43,840 nt of DNA from an uncultured Clostridia bacterium (GCA_946407465.1 CAMJOD010000002.1:1-43840); one strand, 5' to 3'. Shown: positions 32,396 through 41,693, counted from the stretch's first letter. Notes: a model not told the origin generated them from the sequence alone. Numbers and translations are program-made.

Positions 32396-33667
32396 ATGAA
32401 TGTAGAAACCAAATGCCTGCACGCAGGCTATGAACCCACCAACGGCGAGCCGCGTCAGCTTCCGATTTATCAGAGCACGACCTGGAAATACGATTCCTCC
32501 GACGACATGGGCAAGCTGTTTGATTTGGAGGCGGCAGGCTATTTTTACACCCGTCTGCAAAATCCCACCAATGACATGACAGCAGCCAAAATCGCCGCGC
32601 TCGAAGGCGGCGTTGCCGGTATGCTGACCTCCAGCGGACAGGCGGCAAACTTTTTTGCCCTGTTCAATATCTGCGAAACAGGCAGCCATATCGTGGCTTC
32701 CTCCGCTATCTACGGCGGCACCTACAACCTGCTGGGCGTCACCATGAAGAAGATGGGCATTGACGTGACCTTTGTTGACCAGACGCTCTCCGAGGAGGAG
32801 CTGCAAAAGGCGTTCCGTCCCAACACACGCGCCGTGTTTGGCGAGACCATCACCAATCCCACGGTCACCGTGCTGGATATAGAAAAATTCGCGCGTCTCG
32901 CGCACAAAAACGGCGTGCCGCTCATCGTGGACAACACCTTTGCCACGCCTGTCAACTGCCGTCCGATTGAGTTCGGCGCGGACATTGTGACCCATTCCAC
33001 CACCAAATATATGGACGGTCACGCGGTTCACGTCGGCGGCGCGATTGTGGACAGCGGCAACTTTGACTGGATGGCGCACGCGGACAAGTATCCGGGACTC
33101 ACCACGCCCGACGACAGCTATCACGGCATTGTCTACGCCGAAAAATTCGGCAAGCTGGGCTACATCACCAAGGCGACCTCGCAGCTCATGCGCGATCTCG
33201 GCTCAATTCAGTCGCCGCAGCACGCGTTCTATCTGAACAACGGACTCGAAAGCCTGCACGTCAGAATGAACCGCCACTGCGAAAACGCTCTCAAAATCGC
33301 GCGGTTCCTCAAAGCGCAGGACAAGGTGGCGTGGATCCACTATCCCGACCTCGAGGGCGACGACTACTATGAAATGGCGCAAAAGTACCTGCCCAACGGC
33401 TCCTGCGGCGTGCTCGCCTTTGCGGTCAAGGGCGGCAGAGACGCTGCCATCAAGTTTATGGACAGCCTCAAGCTGATGATCATCGCCACCCACGTTGCCG
33501 ACGCGCGCACCTGCCTCCTGCACCCGGCAAGCCACACCCACCGTCAGCTCACCGACGAACAGCTCCGCGAAGCCGGTGTAGCGCCCGATTTGATTCGCCT
33601 GTCCGTAGGCTTGGAGAACGCCGACGACCTGATTGCCGATCTGCAGCAGGCGCTGGACAAGATTTGA
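32396..33667 (+). CDS. metY: O-acetylhomoserine sulfhydrylase, Cys/Met-metabolism PLP enzyme
   Basis: 423 residues. Makes homocysteine from O-acetylhomoserine and sulfide (direct sulfhydrylation). PLP lysine K204 in HSTTKYMDGH, D179 in VDNTFATP, SSGQAANFFAL near 79-89, and the family start TKCLHAGYEP. The length of about 425 favours MetY over the shorter MetB/MetC (about 380-390). SD AAGGAG. No terminator is seen; a MITE-like repeat follows directly. Confidence 0.92.
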   Translation: MNVETKCLHAGYEPTNGEPRQLPIYQSTTWKYDSSDDMGKLFDLEAAGYFYTRLQNPTNDMTAAKIAALEGGVAGMLTSSGQAANFFALFNICETGSHIVASSAIYGGTYNLLGVTMKKMGIDVTFVDQTLSEEELQKAFRPNTRAVFGETITNPTVTVLDIEKFARLAHKNGVPLIVDNTFATPVNCRPIEFGADIVTHSTTKYMDGHAVHVGGAIVDSGNFDWMAHADKYPGLTTPDDSYHGIVYAEKFGKLGYITKATSQLMRDLGSIQSPQHAFYLNNGLESLHVRMNRHCENALKIARFLKAQDKVAWIHYPDLEGDDYYEMAQKYLPNGSCGVLAFAVKGGRDAAIKFMDSLKLMIIATHVADARTCLLHPASHTHRQLTDEQLREAGVAPDLIRLSVGLENADDLIADLQQALDKI

Positions 33668-33669
33668 GT

Positions 33670-33895
33670 TAGCGTTGAGAGCGGAGAGTTGAGCGTTAAG
33701 CTTTTGTGACGGACAGCGCGGCTGTTCCGAAACGGCGGCGACCCGAATATGGTTTAAATTCTTAATTCTTATTTCATAATGCGTCATTATATTTTCCGTT
33801 TATTGCAGCATTTGAGCGTGTACACGCAGCATTACAAATTCGGAGCGAAGCGACCCGATATTATTCACTATTCGTTATTCTTTATTCATTATTCT
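33670..33895. repeat. MITE-like element, copy 1
   Basis: Left core GACGGACAGCGCGGCTG (from about 33708) and right core GGAGCGAAGCGACCC (33842-33856), shared with copies at 36304, 39080, 40156 and 42541. The left arm is made of GAGTTGAGCGTTAAG-like units; the right arm of TTATTCATTATTC-like units. Here the arms are not complementary. Confidence 0.75.
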
Positions 33896-33914
33896 TTTCT
33901 TCCGGAGGTTAGCT

Positions 33915-34610
33915 ATGAGCGCATTTGTATCCGCTATTATTGTCGCTGCGGGCGGCTCTACACGAATGGGAACAGCCGACAGCAAGCAGTTTGTTCCGCT
34001 GCTGGGACAGCCTGCGATTTTGTACACACTGCGCGCGTTTCAGGCGTGTGCGCTCATCAGTGAGGTGGTGGTCGTCTGCCGCGCACAGGATATGGCGCGT
34101 ATCGAAGCGTTGGCGCAGGAAAACGGTATCTCCAAGCTGACCGCCGTCACTGAGGGCGGCGACTGCCGCGCCGCGAGCGTGCAGAACGGTATTCTTGCCG
34201 TGTCCGCACAGGCGCAGTATTTTGCGATTCATGACGGGGCGCGTCCGCTGATTACACCGGAGGAAATCACCGCTGTTACCGAAGCGGCGTTCGAGACCGG
34301 CGCGGCGACGCTCGGCACCGCCGTGACCGATACCATCAAAATTGCCGACGAAAACAACGTGATTCTCCAAACGCCCGACCGCGCCGTTTTGCGTGCGGTG
34401 CAGACGCCGCAGGTGTTTGAAAAGGAGCTCTACACCTTTGCGCTCGCTGACGCGGAGGATTTGAGCATAGTCACCGACGACTGCTCGCTGATTGAAAATA
34501 TGGGCGGCGAGGTGCAGATTGTCGAGGGCAGCCGCGAGAACATCAAGCTCACCACACCGGTGGATGTTGTGCTGGCGGAGAGCATTTTGAGCAGGAGGGG
34601 AGAGGCTTGA
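33915..34610 (+). CDS. ispD: 2-C-methyl-D-erythritol 4-phosphate cytidylyltransferase
   Basis: 231 residues. Third step of the MEP isoprenoid pathway: CTP plus MEP gives [14 protein letters not shown] (11-19) and K24 form the CTP loop; IHDGARPL and VQTPQVF are the other family blocks. SD GGAGG. The ispF start overlaps its stop codon, so the two are coupled. Confidence 0.96.
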   Translation: MSAFVSAIIVAAGGSTRMGTADSKQFVPLLGQPAILYTLRAFQACALISEVVVVCRAQDMARIEALAQENGISKLTAVTEGGDCRAASVQNGILAVSAQAQYFAIHDGARPLITPEEITAVTEAAFETGAATLGTAVTDTIKIADENNVILQTPDRAVLRAVQTPQVFEKELYTFALADAEDLSIVTDDCSLIENMGGEVQIVEGSRENIKLTTPVDVVLAESILSRRGEA

Positions 34611-35080
34611 TTCGTATCGGACACGGTTACGACGTACACCGCTTTGCGGAAAACAGAAAGCTGATTCTCGGCGGTGTGGAGGTTCCCTACGCTTACGGTC
34701 TGCTCGGTCATTCCGACGCGGACGTATTGGCGCACGCGATTATGGACGCGCTGCTCGGAGCCGCTGCGCTGGGCGACATCGGACAGCATTTTCCCGATAC
34801 CGACGACGCCTACAAGGGCGCCGACAGCATGCTCCTGCTGCGCGAGGTGTGCCGGATTCTCGCCGAAAACGGCTATGTCATCGGCAACATCGACGCGACG
34901 GTTATCGCCCAAAAGCCCAAGCTGAAGGATTATATTGTATCCATGCGCGAGACCATCGCCAAAAACTGCGGCATTGACCTCTCGCAGGTCAGCGTCAAGG
35001 CGACGACCGAGGAAAAGCTCGGCTTCACCGGCAGGCTGGAGGGCGTTTCGGCGCACGCGGTTTGTTTGATTCATTCGTAG
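34607..35080 (+). CDS. ispF: 2-C-methyl-D-erythritol 2,4-cyclodiphosphate synthase
   Basis: 157 residues starting at TTG 34607 (SD GGAGGGGAGAGG), overlapping the ispD stop. Converts CDP-ME 2-phosphate to the cyclodiphosphate. Metal ligands D8 and H10 in GYDVHRF and H42-region [18 protein letters not shown]; the C-terminal [12 protein letters not shown] block is typical. Length fits the family. Confidence 0.97.
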   Translation: MIRIGHGYDVHRFAENRKLILGGVEVPYAYGLLGHSDADVLAHAIMDALLGAAALGDIGQHFPDTDDAYKGADSMLLLREVCRILAENGYVIGNIDATVIAQKPKLKDYIVSMRETIAKNCGIDLSQVSVKATTEEKLGFTGRLEGVSAHAVCLIHS

Positions 35081-35109
35081 TTTTTATTATGTAATGGTCA
35101 TCTGTTTTT

Positions 35110-35138
35110 GTATATTACCGGCACCTCGCTCATATAGT
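35110..35138 (+). promoter_or_regulatory. Sigma-E-like promoter of the DD-carboxypeptidase
   Basis: GTATATT (35110-35116), 14-base spacer, CATATAGT (35131-35138): close to the sigma-E consensus KMATATT-N14/15-CATACAMT. The -10 is the loop of the palindrome at 35122-35149. Confidence 0.6.
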
Positions 35139-35155
35139 GGAGCGAGGTGTTTTTT
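35122..35155 (+). terminator. Palindrome: ispDF terminator and ribosome-site-sequestering hairpin
   Basis: Perfect 9-bp arms CACCTCGCT/AGCGAGGTG, 10-base loop, six Ts, then ATG at 35156. It is a good intrinsic terminator for ispDF. The 3' arm is also the GAGG ribosome site of the next gene and the loop is its promoter -10. Confidence 0.8.
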
Positions 35156-36292
35156 ATGTTTCGGAAAGTAATTTCTATAGTATTGGCATTCGCGCTGACG
35201 GCGGTTTCTGTTGTGTCTGTCGGCGCGGCAGGCGAGGAGCTGGTGTCAGCGCCGTCGGCGGTGTTGATGGAGGCTTCCACCGGAAAAATTCTCTACGAGA
35301 AAAATCCGCACGACAAGCGCCCCTGTGCGTCCGTCACCAAGGTGATGACCCTGCTGCTTGTTTTTGAGGCGATGGACAGCGGCAGGCTCAAATTGGACGA
35401 TACGATAACCGCAAGCGAGCACGCGGCGTCGATGGGCGGCAGCGATATTTGGCTGGAGCCGGGCGAGAGCATGACGGCGGACGATATGATAAAGGCGACT
35501 GTGGTTGCGAGCGCCAACGACGCGGCGGTCGCGCTTGCCGAGCATCTGAGCGGCAGCGAGGATACCTTTGTGTCGCAGATGAACGACCGCGCGGCGCAGC
35601 TCGGCATGCAGGATACCACCTTCAAAAATTGCAACGGACTGGACGAGGAGGGACATATCACCTCCGCTTACGACGTGGCGCTGATGTCGCGCGAGCTGAT
35701 AAAGCACGAAAAAATCTTTGACTACACGTCCGTCTGGCTGGATAATCTGCGAGGCGGCAAGACGCAGATTGTCAACACAAACAAGCTGCTCAAAACCTAC
35801 AAGGGCATCACCGGACTGAAAACCGGCACCACCGACGACGCAGGCTGCTGTATCTCCGCGACCGCGACGCGCGACAGCCTCTCTCTGATAGGCGTCGTTC
35901 TCGGCGCGGCAACCGGCAAGCAGCGCTTTGCGGACGCGGCGGCGCTGCTGGACTACGGCTTCTCTAATTTTGCGATAAAAAAACTGACCGTGCCCGACGA
36001 CCTGCCGCAGACCTTGCCCGTTGAGGGCGGCATGCAAAAGGAAGCGCCTATTTCCTGCGACATTACCGCCAACGCCGTCGTCAACAAGGCGAGCGACGAC
36101 GAAGCGCACTACGAAATATCCCTGCCCGAAGCCCTGCAGGCGCCGGTAGAGGAGGGCGAAAAGGTCGGCACCGTCCGCTGCAAAATCGGTGATGATGAGC
36201 AAGCCTTTGACGTTCTCGCCAAGGAGGAAATTCCGCAGGCGACCTTTGGAAAGGTCTTTGGATTCGTCGTGGATGCGATGCTGAAAATGTGA
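35156..36292 (+). CDS. D-alanyl-D-alanine carboxypeptidase, sporulation type (DacB/DacF-like)
   Basis: 378 residues from ATG 35156 (GAGG 8 bases upstream; GTG 35147 lies inside the hairpin). Signal peptide (1-25), then a peptidase S11 domain: SxxK S59-K62, SAN 119-121, KTG 222-224, and a C-terminal beta domain with a hydrophobic end that may anchor in the membrane. It trims peptidoglycan stem peptides outside the membrane. The sigma-E-like promoter suggests a mother-cell role in spore cortex, like B. subtilis DacB; a vegetative role cannot be excluded. Confidence 0.93.
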   Translation: MFRKVISIVLAFALTAVSVVSVGAAGEELVSAPSAVLMEASTGKILYEKNPHDKRPCASVTKVMTLLLVFEAMDSGRLKLDDTITASEHAASMGGSDIWLEPGESMTADDMIKATVVASANDAAVALAEHLSGSEDTFVSQMNDRAAQLGMQDTTFKNCNGLDEEGHITSAYDVALMSRELIKHEKIFDYTSVWLDNLRGGKTQIVNTNKLLKTYKGITGLKTGTTDDAGCCISATATRDSLSLIGVVLGAATGKQRFADAAALLDYGFSNFAIKKLTVPDDLPQTLPVEGGMQKEAPISCDITANAVVNKASDDEAHYEISLPEALQAPVEEGEKVGTVRCKIGDDEQAFDVLAKEEIPQATFGKVFGFVVDAMLKM

Positions 36293-36303
36293 GCGTTTTT
36301 TTA

Positions 36304-36655
36304 GAATGCGGAATGTGGAAAGTGGAATGAAGGGTCGCTGACGCTCCGATCGGTATTGTATTTGTTGCCTTTTTGCCTTGTGGATGTAGGGGCGCACCTG
36401 TGTGTGCGCCCGGGACAGGGAACCGTTGTTTCCCTTGGATAAAAACGGTTTGAGAGGATAACGCGGCTGGGTGCACACATGGGTGCACCCCTACGTCGTC
36501 AAGGAGAAATTGCACGCAACCGCAAGCCCTTCCTTACATCCATTACGCATTATGAATTAAGAATTTGATTTCTATTCTCTCCGATTGTTTCATTCGGGAT
36601 GTTGCGGCTTCGGAGCCGCCGCGTTGTCCGGCTCGATTAAATCTCCACACTCAAT
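36304..36655. repeat. MITE-like element, copy 5, inverted and interrupted
   Basis: Reads in the opposite direction to the other copies: arm and core at 36304-36350 (TGAAGGGTCGCTGACGCTCC at 36329) and the other core near 36593-36645. Between them lies a different element (36385-36500). Bases 36293-36696 hold no gene. Confidence 0.7.
36385..36500. mobile_element. Nested MITE-like element with GTAGGGG ends
   Basis: Starts TGTAGGGGCGCAC and ends GTGCACCCCTAC, so the ends are inverted repeats. Each end also folds on itself: GGGCGCAC/GTGCGCCC at the left, GGGTGCAC/GTGCACCC at the right; AACCGTT/AACGGTT in the middle forms a third hairpin. No coding capacity. Confidence 0.65.
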
Positions 36656-36696
36656 GCGGCGACTAACAAAGACTACCACTAAAAAGCAAAAAAGCC

Positions 36697-36725
36697 TTGC
36701 AAAATAGCTTGTCTTATTGTATAAT
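36697..36725 (+). promoter_or_regulatory. Promoter of pgi
   Basis: TTGCAA, 17-base spacer, TATAAT, about 35 bases before the pgi start. Confidence 0.7.
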
Positions 36726-36759
36726 AAACTTAATTAATATTTTATGGAGGAATAACCAT

Positions 36760-38097
36760 ATGGCTACAAAATTAACAGACAAGTATTTACAGGGCTTTAT
36801 CGGCGAGCAAGAATATCAGGGGGTAGCCGAACAAGTCAAGGCGGCGCATGCTGCGCTGCATAACGGCACCGGTCTGGGCAACGATTTTATCGGCTGGCTG
36901 GATTTGCCCACCAACTACGATAAAGAGGAATTTGCGCGCATCAAGGCGGCGGCTGAAAAAATCAAAAAGGACACCGACGTGTTTGTCGTTATCGGCATCG
37001 GCGGTTCCTACCTCGGCGCCCGTGCCGCAATCGAATTTTTGACCTCTCAAAACTACAATCTCACCTGCAAGGACACGCCGCAGATTTTCTTCACCGGCAA
37101 TTCCATCAGCTCCTCTGCACTGGCTGAGCTGATTGAGCTTTGCGAGGGCAAGGACGTTTCTGTCAACATGATTTCCAAGTCCGGCACCACCACCGAGCCT
37201 GCAATCGCGTTCCGCGTATTCCGCGAAATGCTCGAGAACAAGTACGGCAAGGACGGCGCCCGTGAGCGTATCTACTGCACCACCGACAAGGCGCGCGGCA
37301 CGCTCAAGGAGCTGGCGGACAAGGAGGGCTACGAGACCTTTGTGGTGCCCGATGACGTCGGCGGCCGCTTCTCGGTTCTTACGGCTGTCGGTCTGCTGCC
37401 CATCGCGGTTTCCGGCGCTGACATTGACGCGCTCATGCAGGGTGCTCAGAAGGCGCAGGAGGAGCTTGCCAACGATGATTTGATGACAAACGATTGCTAC
37501 AAATATGCCGCAATCCGCAACATTCTCTACCGCAAGGGCAAGACGATGGAAATCATGGTTTCGTATGAGCCTGCCTACACCATGATGTCCGAATGGTTCA
37601 AGCAGCTGTTCGGCGAGAGCGAGGGCAAGGACAACAAGGGCATTTTCCCGGCGAGCGTCATTTTCTCCACCGACCTGCATTCTCTCGGTCAGTTCATTCA
37701 GGACGGCAGCCGCACTATGTTTGAGACGGTTGTGCTGTTTGACAAGTGCAAAAAAGAGGTCACGCTGGGCACCGATCCCACCAATGTGGACGGACTCAAC
37801 TTCCTCGCCGGCAAGACCATGGGCTTTGTCAACCGCAAGGCGTTTGAGGGAACCGTTTTGGCGCACAACGACGGCGGTGTTCCCAACATCGTGCTCAGCG
37901 TTCCCGAGATGAACGAGACAGAGCTTGGCTATCTGATTTATTTCTTTGAGAAGGCATGCGCGATTTCCGGCTACATGCTGGGCGTCAATCCCTTCAACCA
38001 GCCCGGCGTTGAGAGCTACAAGAAGAATATGTTTGCCCTGCTCGGCAAGCCCGGCTACGAAGCGCAAAAGGCTGCGCTGGAAGCAAGACTCGGCTAA
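36760..38097 (+). CDS. pgi: Glucose-6-phosphate isomerase
   Basis: 445 residues from ATG 36760 (SD GGAGG). Interconverts glucose-6-phosphate and fructose-6-phosphate. [24 protein letters not shown] and [14 protein letters not shown] are the sugar-phosphate SIS motifs; the C-terminal [14 protein letters not shown] block is diagnostic. The length of about 445 is the short Firmicutes form. Upstream sequence is repeats only, so the promoter at 36697 is its own. Confidence 0.97.
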   Translation: MATKLTDKYLQGFIGEQEYQGVAEQVKAAHAALHNGTGLGNDFIGWLDLPTNYDKEEFARIKAAAEKIKKDTDVFVVIGIGGSYLGARAAIEFLTSQNYNLTCKDTPQIFFTGNSISSSALAELIELCEGKDVSVNMISKSGTTTEPAIAFRVFREMLENKYGKDGARERIYCTTDKARGTLKELADKEGYETFVVPDDVGGRFSVLTAVGLLPIAVSGADIDALMQGAQKAQEELANDDLMTNDCYKYAAIRNILYRKGKTMEIMVSYEPAYTMMSEWFKQLFGESEGKDNKGIFPASVIFSTDLHSLGQFIQDGSRTMFETVVLFDKCKKEVTLGTDPTNVDGLNFLAGKTMGFVNRKAFEGTVLAHNDGGVPNIVLSVPEMNETELGYLIYFFEKACAISGYMLGVNPFNQPGVESYKKNMFALLGKPGYEAQKAALEARLG

Positions 38098-38186
38098 TTT
38101 GAAACACATCACTTTTGGGCGCCGCAAGCATGATGCGGCTGCCCATGAGAGGTGCCCTTTACTATAAAATTCAGGAGGAACTTAAA

Positions 38187-38603
38187 ATGGTTACTTTACT
38201 TATCGGAAAAAAAGGTACAGGCAAGACCAAAAAATTAATTGCACGCGCCAACGAGGCTGTTGCGGCTTCCAACGGTAACGTTGTTGTTATCGAAAAGGGT
38301 GCAAAGCTCACCTATGACGTGACCCACAAGGCAAGACTGATTGACACCGACCAGTATGCCATCAGCGGCTTTGATATGCTCTACGGCTTCATCAGCGGCA
38401 TCTGCGCCGGCAACTACGACGTAACGGATATTCTGGTTGATTCCACCTTTAAGATTTGCAAAGAGGGCATCGCAGGCTTGGAGGAGTTCACCAAAAAGCT
38501 GCAAAACCTTTCCGAAACCTGCTCCACCAACATTGTTCTGCTGATTTCCGCGGACGAAGCGGACATTCCCGACAGCATCAACGCCGTCTGCGAAAAAGTC
38601 TAA
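38187..38603 (+). CDS. Small P-loop NTPase-like protein, function unknown
   Basis: 138 residues from ATG 38187 (SD AGGAGGA). Walker A GKKGTGKT at 7-14, a hydrophobic strand ending in Asp (ILVDSTF) as a Walker B candidate, and a short helical middle. The family is not recognised. It is smaller than most P-loop ATPases and no partner is adjacent. A weak GC-rich hairpin around 38117-38145 separates it from pgi, 89 bases away; it may be co-transcribed. Confidence 0.7.
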   Translation: MVTLLIGKKGTGKTKKLIARANEAVAASNGNVVVIEKGAKLTYDVTHKARLIDTDQYAISGFDMLYGFISGICAGNYDVTDILVDSTFKICKEGIAGLEEFTKKLQNLSETCSTNIVLLISADEADIPDSINAVCEKV

Positions 38604-38611
38604 GCAGCGTG

Positions 38612-38684
38612 GCAGCGTGACGCTGCATCCGGCGCGGCTTTGAATAGACGGATGTAGAGATGACCGTTCATAAACGCCGCGTCA
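38612..38684. repeat. 79-bp palindromic repeat family, inverted copy
   Basis: Begins GCAGCGTGACGCTGC and ends AACGCCGCGTCA; a diverged reverse complement of the units at 25025-25200. It lies right after the stop at 38603. Confidence 0.75.
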
Positions 38685-38766
38685 GAAAAGGCTTTTGCGG
38701 TTGTTTTGGCTATTGCCTTTTTGAACGCGGCTATTGACGGATTTTTTAATTCAGACACAGGTACAC

Positions 38767-38798
38767 GTCGGCTCATGCGCTGGTATGAGCCGACTTTT
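38767..38798 (+). terminator. Intrinsic terminator
   Basis: 10-bp perfect stem (38767-38776 with 38785-38794), 8-base loop, TTTT. It lies 18 bases before the next start codon, so it ends transcripts from the P-loop gene. Confidence 0.8.
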
Positions 38799-38816
38799 AT
38801 CATACAGAGGTGTCGT

Positions 38817-39071
38817 ATGAAATACAAGGTACACTACAACAAAAACAAGAGCTGCTTTTCCAACGCAAAGGACAGCTACCGCGCCGGTGAGCAGGTAACG
38901 CTGATTTATCCGTTCATCGCCACCGACACCGACTACAGCTTTTCGGTAGACGGCGCCGACTATAAGCTGACCTACACCGACCGCGGCTACGAGCTCAGCT
39001 TTGTCATGCCCGACCACGAGGTCAGCGTTAACGTCAGCTGGAGAAACAGCATGATGTATATGGGAAGCTGA
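38817..39071 (+). CDS. Small beta-rich protein, function unknown
   Basis: 84 residues from ATG 38817 (GAGG 8 bases upstream). One compact beta domain ending in FVMPDHEVSVNVSW, a pattern of the bacterial InlB-B/Bacterial_2-type repeat (FxMPxxxVxV), but as a single copy and without a signal peptide. No partner gene. It begins just after a strong terminator, so its own promoter should lie within or next to the hairpin; none is obvious. Confidence 0.6.
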   Translation: MKYKVHYNKNKSCFSNAKDSYRAGEQVTLIYPFIATDTDYSFSVDGADYKLTYTDRGYELSFVMPDHEVSVNVSWRNSMMYMGS

Positions 39072-39079
39072 GAGCTTTA

Positions 39080-39282
39080 GAGCTTGTAGAGTTGAGAGTT
39101 GAGAGTTAAGAGTTGAGAGTTGAGAGTTGAGATTTGGTCGGGACGGACAACGCGGCGGCTTCGAACCGTCGGCGACTCACTGCCTGCCGTTGCAATCAAC
39201 TGTTGTGATATACACACGCGGCATTACAAACCGGAGCGAAGCGACCCTTCACTTAACGCTTAACGCTCCACTCTCAACGCTA
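39080..39282. repeat. MITE-like element, copy 2
   Basis: Left arm of GAGAGTTGAGAGTTAAG units (39089-39134), core GGTCGGGACGGACAACGCGG (from 39136), right core GGAGCGAAGCGACCCTTCAC (39233-39252), right arm CTTAACGCTCCACTCTCAAC. The arms are partly complementary. It fills most of 39072-39300. Confidence 0.8.
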
Positions 39283-39318
39283 AAACAAAACTTTTCAAAA
39301 AATTATCGAATTTTCTTG

Positions 39319-39347
39319 TTGACAAAGGGTCAAACCTTTTGTATAAT
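39319..39347 (+). promoter_or_regulatory. Consensus promoter of the yceD-rpmF unit
   Basis: TTGACA, 17-base spacer, TATAAT: a full sigma-A consensus, fitting a highly expressed ribosomal unit. Confidence 0.9.
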
Positions 39348-39393
39348 AGTAGACAGCGTTTTAATATGCGTTGTTATGGGCAGAGGTGTCATC

Positions 39394-39888
39394 ATGCTTT
39401 TTGAACTCAAATCGGTCTTTCTCAATGAGGGACTCGAACAACAGCTTAGCTACGAGCTTGATATCTCCGAAATCGACATGGACGGGGTTTTTCCATTCAC
39501 TTCGCCTGTCGCTGTCACCGCGATTGCCCGCAACCGCGCCGGACTGGTAACGCTCACGCTTCATTGCGGCTACGTCTACACGCGCAGCTGTGACCGCTGC
39601 GGCGAGCTGTTCACGCGGCGTGAGGACAAGACCTTTGTACACAATCTCGCGCAGACCTTGGTGGACGAGGGCAATGACGATTATATTGAAACACCGGATT
39701 TTACCGTGGAGCTGGACGAGGTGGTCATCACCGACATTCTGCTCAACCTGCCGCAAAAAAACCTCTGCCAAGAGGACTGCAAGGGACTTTGTCCCACCTG
39801 CGGTGTCAATCTCAACACGGGCAGCTGTGCGTGCAGCGGCAAGACCGTTGACCCGCGGCTGGAAATTCTGAAACAGCTTATGGATTAA
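39394..39888 (+). CDS. DUF177/YceD-family protein
   Basis: 164 residues from ATG 39394 (GAGG 7 bases upstream). Family members are linked to 23S rRNA accumulation and are almost always encoded just before rpmF, as here. It has the usual RSCDRCGE segment (first Cys pair, residues about 67-70) and a C-terminal CxxDCKGLCPTCG cluster, probably metal-binding. ILLNLPQKNLC before the second cluster matches the family pattern. Confidence 0.9.
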   Translation: MLFELKSVFLNEGLEQQLSYELDISEIDMDGVFPFTSPVAVTAIARNRAGLVTLTLHCGYVYTRSCDRCGELFTRREDKTFVHNLAQTLVDEGNDDYIETPDFTVELDEVVITDILLNLPQKNLCQEDCKGLCPTCGVNLNTGSCACSGKTVDPRLEILKQLMD

Positions 39889-39913
39889 ACTACATATAAG
39901 GAGGTCGTTTGTC

Positions 39914-40099
39914 ATGGCAGTACCCGCCAGAAAAACTTCACACGCCAGAAAAAGCTCAAGACGTTCATCCGTTTGGAAGCTCGAAGCTCCCACACTCGTA
40001 ACCTGCCCCAACTGCGGCGAGCTGACGGCAGCCCACAAGGCATGCACCAACTGCGGCATGTACAAGGGCAGACAGGTTGTCGTAAAGAAAGAAGCTTAA
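39914..40099 (+). CDS. rpmF: Large ribosomal subunit protein bL32
   Basis: 61 residues. MAVPARKTSHARKSSRRS start, then CPNCGE and CTNCGMYKGRQVV: the zinc-binding C4 form of L32 (both Cys pairs present). SD AAGGAGG. 25 bases after the DUF177 gene. Confidence 0.98.
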   Translation: MAVPARKTSHARKSSRRSSVWKLEAPTLVTCPNCGELTAAHKACTNCGMYKGRQVVVKKEA

Positions 40100-40119
40100 T
40101 CAAATAGCATGAAAATCAT

Positions 40120-40149
40120 GGGCGGCAGACTATCTGTGCGCCCCTTTTT
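40120..40149 (+). terminator. Intrinsic terminator after rpmF
   Basis: GGGCG/CGCCC stem extended by CAGA/TCTG with a mismatch, then CTTTTT. Confidence 0.75.
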
Positions 40150-40155
40150 CATTTA

Positions 40156-40352
40156 ATTTGGAATGTGGAATTTGGAATTTGGAATTGGTCGGGACGGACA
40201 GCGTGGCTGTTCCGAAAAGCCGGCTTCCCGAATGAATCCGTATGCTGCGTGATTTGTTTTTTGTTGATTTTTGTGCATCTGTACGCGGCATTATCAATCG
40301 GAGCGAAGCGACCCTTCATTTGAAATTCCAAATTTCAAATTCCAAATTTCAC
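40156..40352. repeat. MITE-like element, copy 3
   Basis: Arms of GGAATTTGGAATT units (left, 40156-40186) and AAATTCCAAATTTC units (right, 40319-40350) that are strongly complementary. Core GGTCGGGACGGACAGC at 40187-40202 and GGAGCGAAGCGACCCTTCA at 40300-40318. Confidence 0.85.
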
Positions 40353-40370
40353 TAAAGCGGAGGTGTTTTC

Positions 40371-41693
40371 ATGACAAAACCCGTTATCGCGATTGTCGGC
40401 AGACCAAATGTCGGCAAGAGCACTCTGTTTAATAAATTAATCGGACAGCGGCTGTCCATTGTGGACGATACGCCGGGCGTCACGCGCGACCGCATTTACG
40501 GCGAGACCGAGTGGTGCGGCAACACGGCTATGGTGGTGGATACCGGCGGCATTGAGCCCAAGAGCGACGATGTGATTCTTTCGCAGATGCGCCGTCAGGC
40601 ACAGCTCGCCATCGACACCGCGTCCGCGATTATTCTTGTCACCGACCTCAAAAGCGGCGTGGTTGCCACCGACGCGGACGTGGCGCAAATGCTCCAAAAA
40701 TCCGGCAAGCCGGTGGTGCTCTGCGTCAACAAGTGTGATTCCGTCGGAGAGCCGCCGATGGAGTTTTATGAGTTCTACAACCTCGGGCTGGGCGAGCCGG
40801 TGGCGGTTTCGGCGGTTCACGGCCACGGCACAGGCGACCTGCTCGACCGCGTTTTTGAATATATTCATTTTGACAGCGAAGCGGAGGAGGACGACGAGAT
40901 TGTCAACGTGGCAATTATCGGCAAGCCGAACGCCGGCAAAAGCTCTCTTATCAATAAGATAACCGCCGAGGAGCGCTGCATTGTGTCGGATATTGCTGGC
41001 ACCACGCGCGACACGATTGACACGCAGGTGGAAAACGCCTACGGCAAATTCAATCTGACCGATACCGCCGGACTGCGCCGTCAGAGCCGCATCTATGACG
41101 ATATTGAAAAATACAGCATTCTCCGCGCCAAAATGGCGATTGAGCGCAGCGACGTCTGCGTGATTATGATTGACGCGACCGAGGGCATCACCGAGCAGGA
41201 CACAAAGGTGGCAGGCTTGGCGCACGACGCCGGACGCGCGTGTGTTCTCGCTGTCAACAAGTGGGACGCGATTGAAAAGAACGACAAAACCATGCAGGAG
41301 TTCCGCAAAAAGCTCGACGCGGATTTTGCGTTCATGTCCTATGCGCCGCAGGTGTTTATCTCCGCCAAAACGGGCTTGCGCATTGACAAGCTTTTTGAGG
41401 CGATTGTGATGTGCTGGCAAAGCACCAATCTCCGTATTCGCACCGGCATGCTCAACGAGCTGCTGGCGCAGGCGACCACGCGTGTGCAGCCGCCTTCCGA
41501 CAAGGGCAAGCGCCTGAAGATTTTCTACATGACGCAGGCAGGCGTCAAGCCGCCGACCTTTGTCTTTTTCTGTAACGACAAGGAGCTGTTCCACTTCTCC
41601 TACCTGCGCTATCTCGAGAACCGCATCCGTGAAGCGTTTGGGCTGGAGGGAACTCCCGTCAAAATGATTGTGCGCGAAAGGGGAGAGAAGTAG
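40371..41693 (+). CDS. der: Ribosome-biogenesis GTPase Der (EngA)
   Basis: 440 residues. Two GTPase domains in tandem: the first with GRPNVGKS (10-17) and DTGG, the second with GKPNAGKSS (about 184) and DTAG, NKWD; then the KH-like domain ending in GTPVKMIVRERG. Needed for 50S subunit assembly. SD GGAGGTG. The stop overlaps the GTG start of plsY. Confidence 0.97.
   Translation: MTKPVIAIVGRPNVGKSTLFNKLIGQRLSIVDDTPGVTRDRIYGETEWCGNTAMVVDTGGIEPKSDDVILSQMRRQAQLAIDTASAIILVTDLKSGVVATDADVAQMLQKSGKPVVLCVNKCDSVGEPPMEFYEFYNLGLGEPVAVSAVHGHGTGDLLDRVFEYIHFDSEAEEDDEIVNVAIIGKPNAGKSSLINKITAEERCIVSDIAGTTRDTIDTQVENAYGKFNLTDTAGLRRQSRIYDDIEKYSILRAKMAIERSDVCVIMIDATEGITEQDTKVAGLAHDAGRACVLAVNKWDAIEKNDKTMQEFRKKLDADFAFMSYAPQVFISAKTGLRIDKLFEAIVMCWQSTNLRIRTGMLNELLAQATTRVQPPSDKGKRLKIFYMTQAGVKPPTFVFFCNDKELFHFSYLRYLENRIREAFGLEGTPVKMIVRERGEK

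Noticed and set aside
36787-38127. 446-codon frame on the minus strand
   Set aside because: Antisense to pgi, which has all family blocks.
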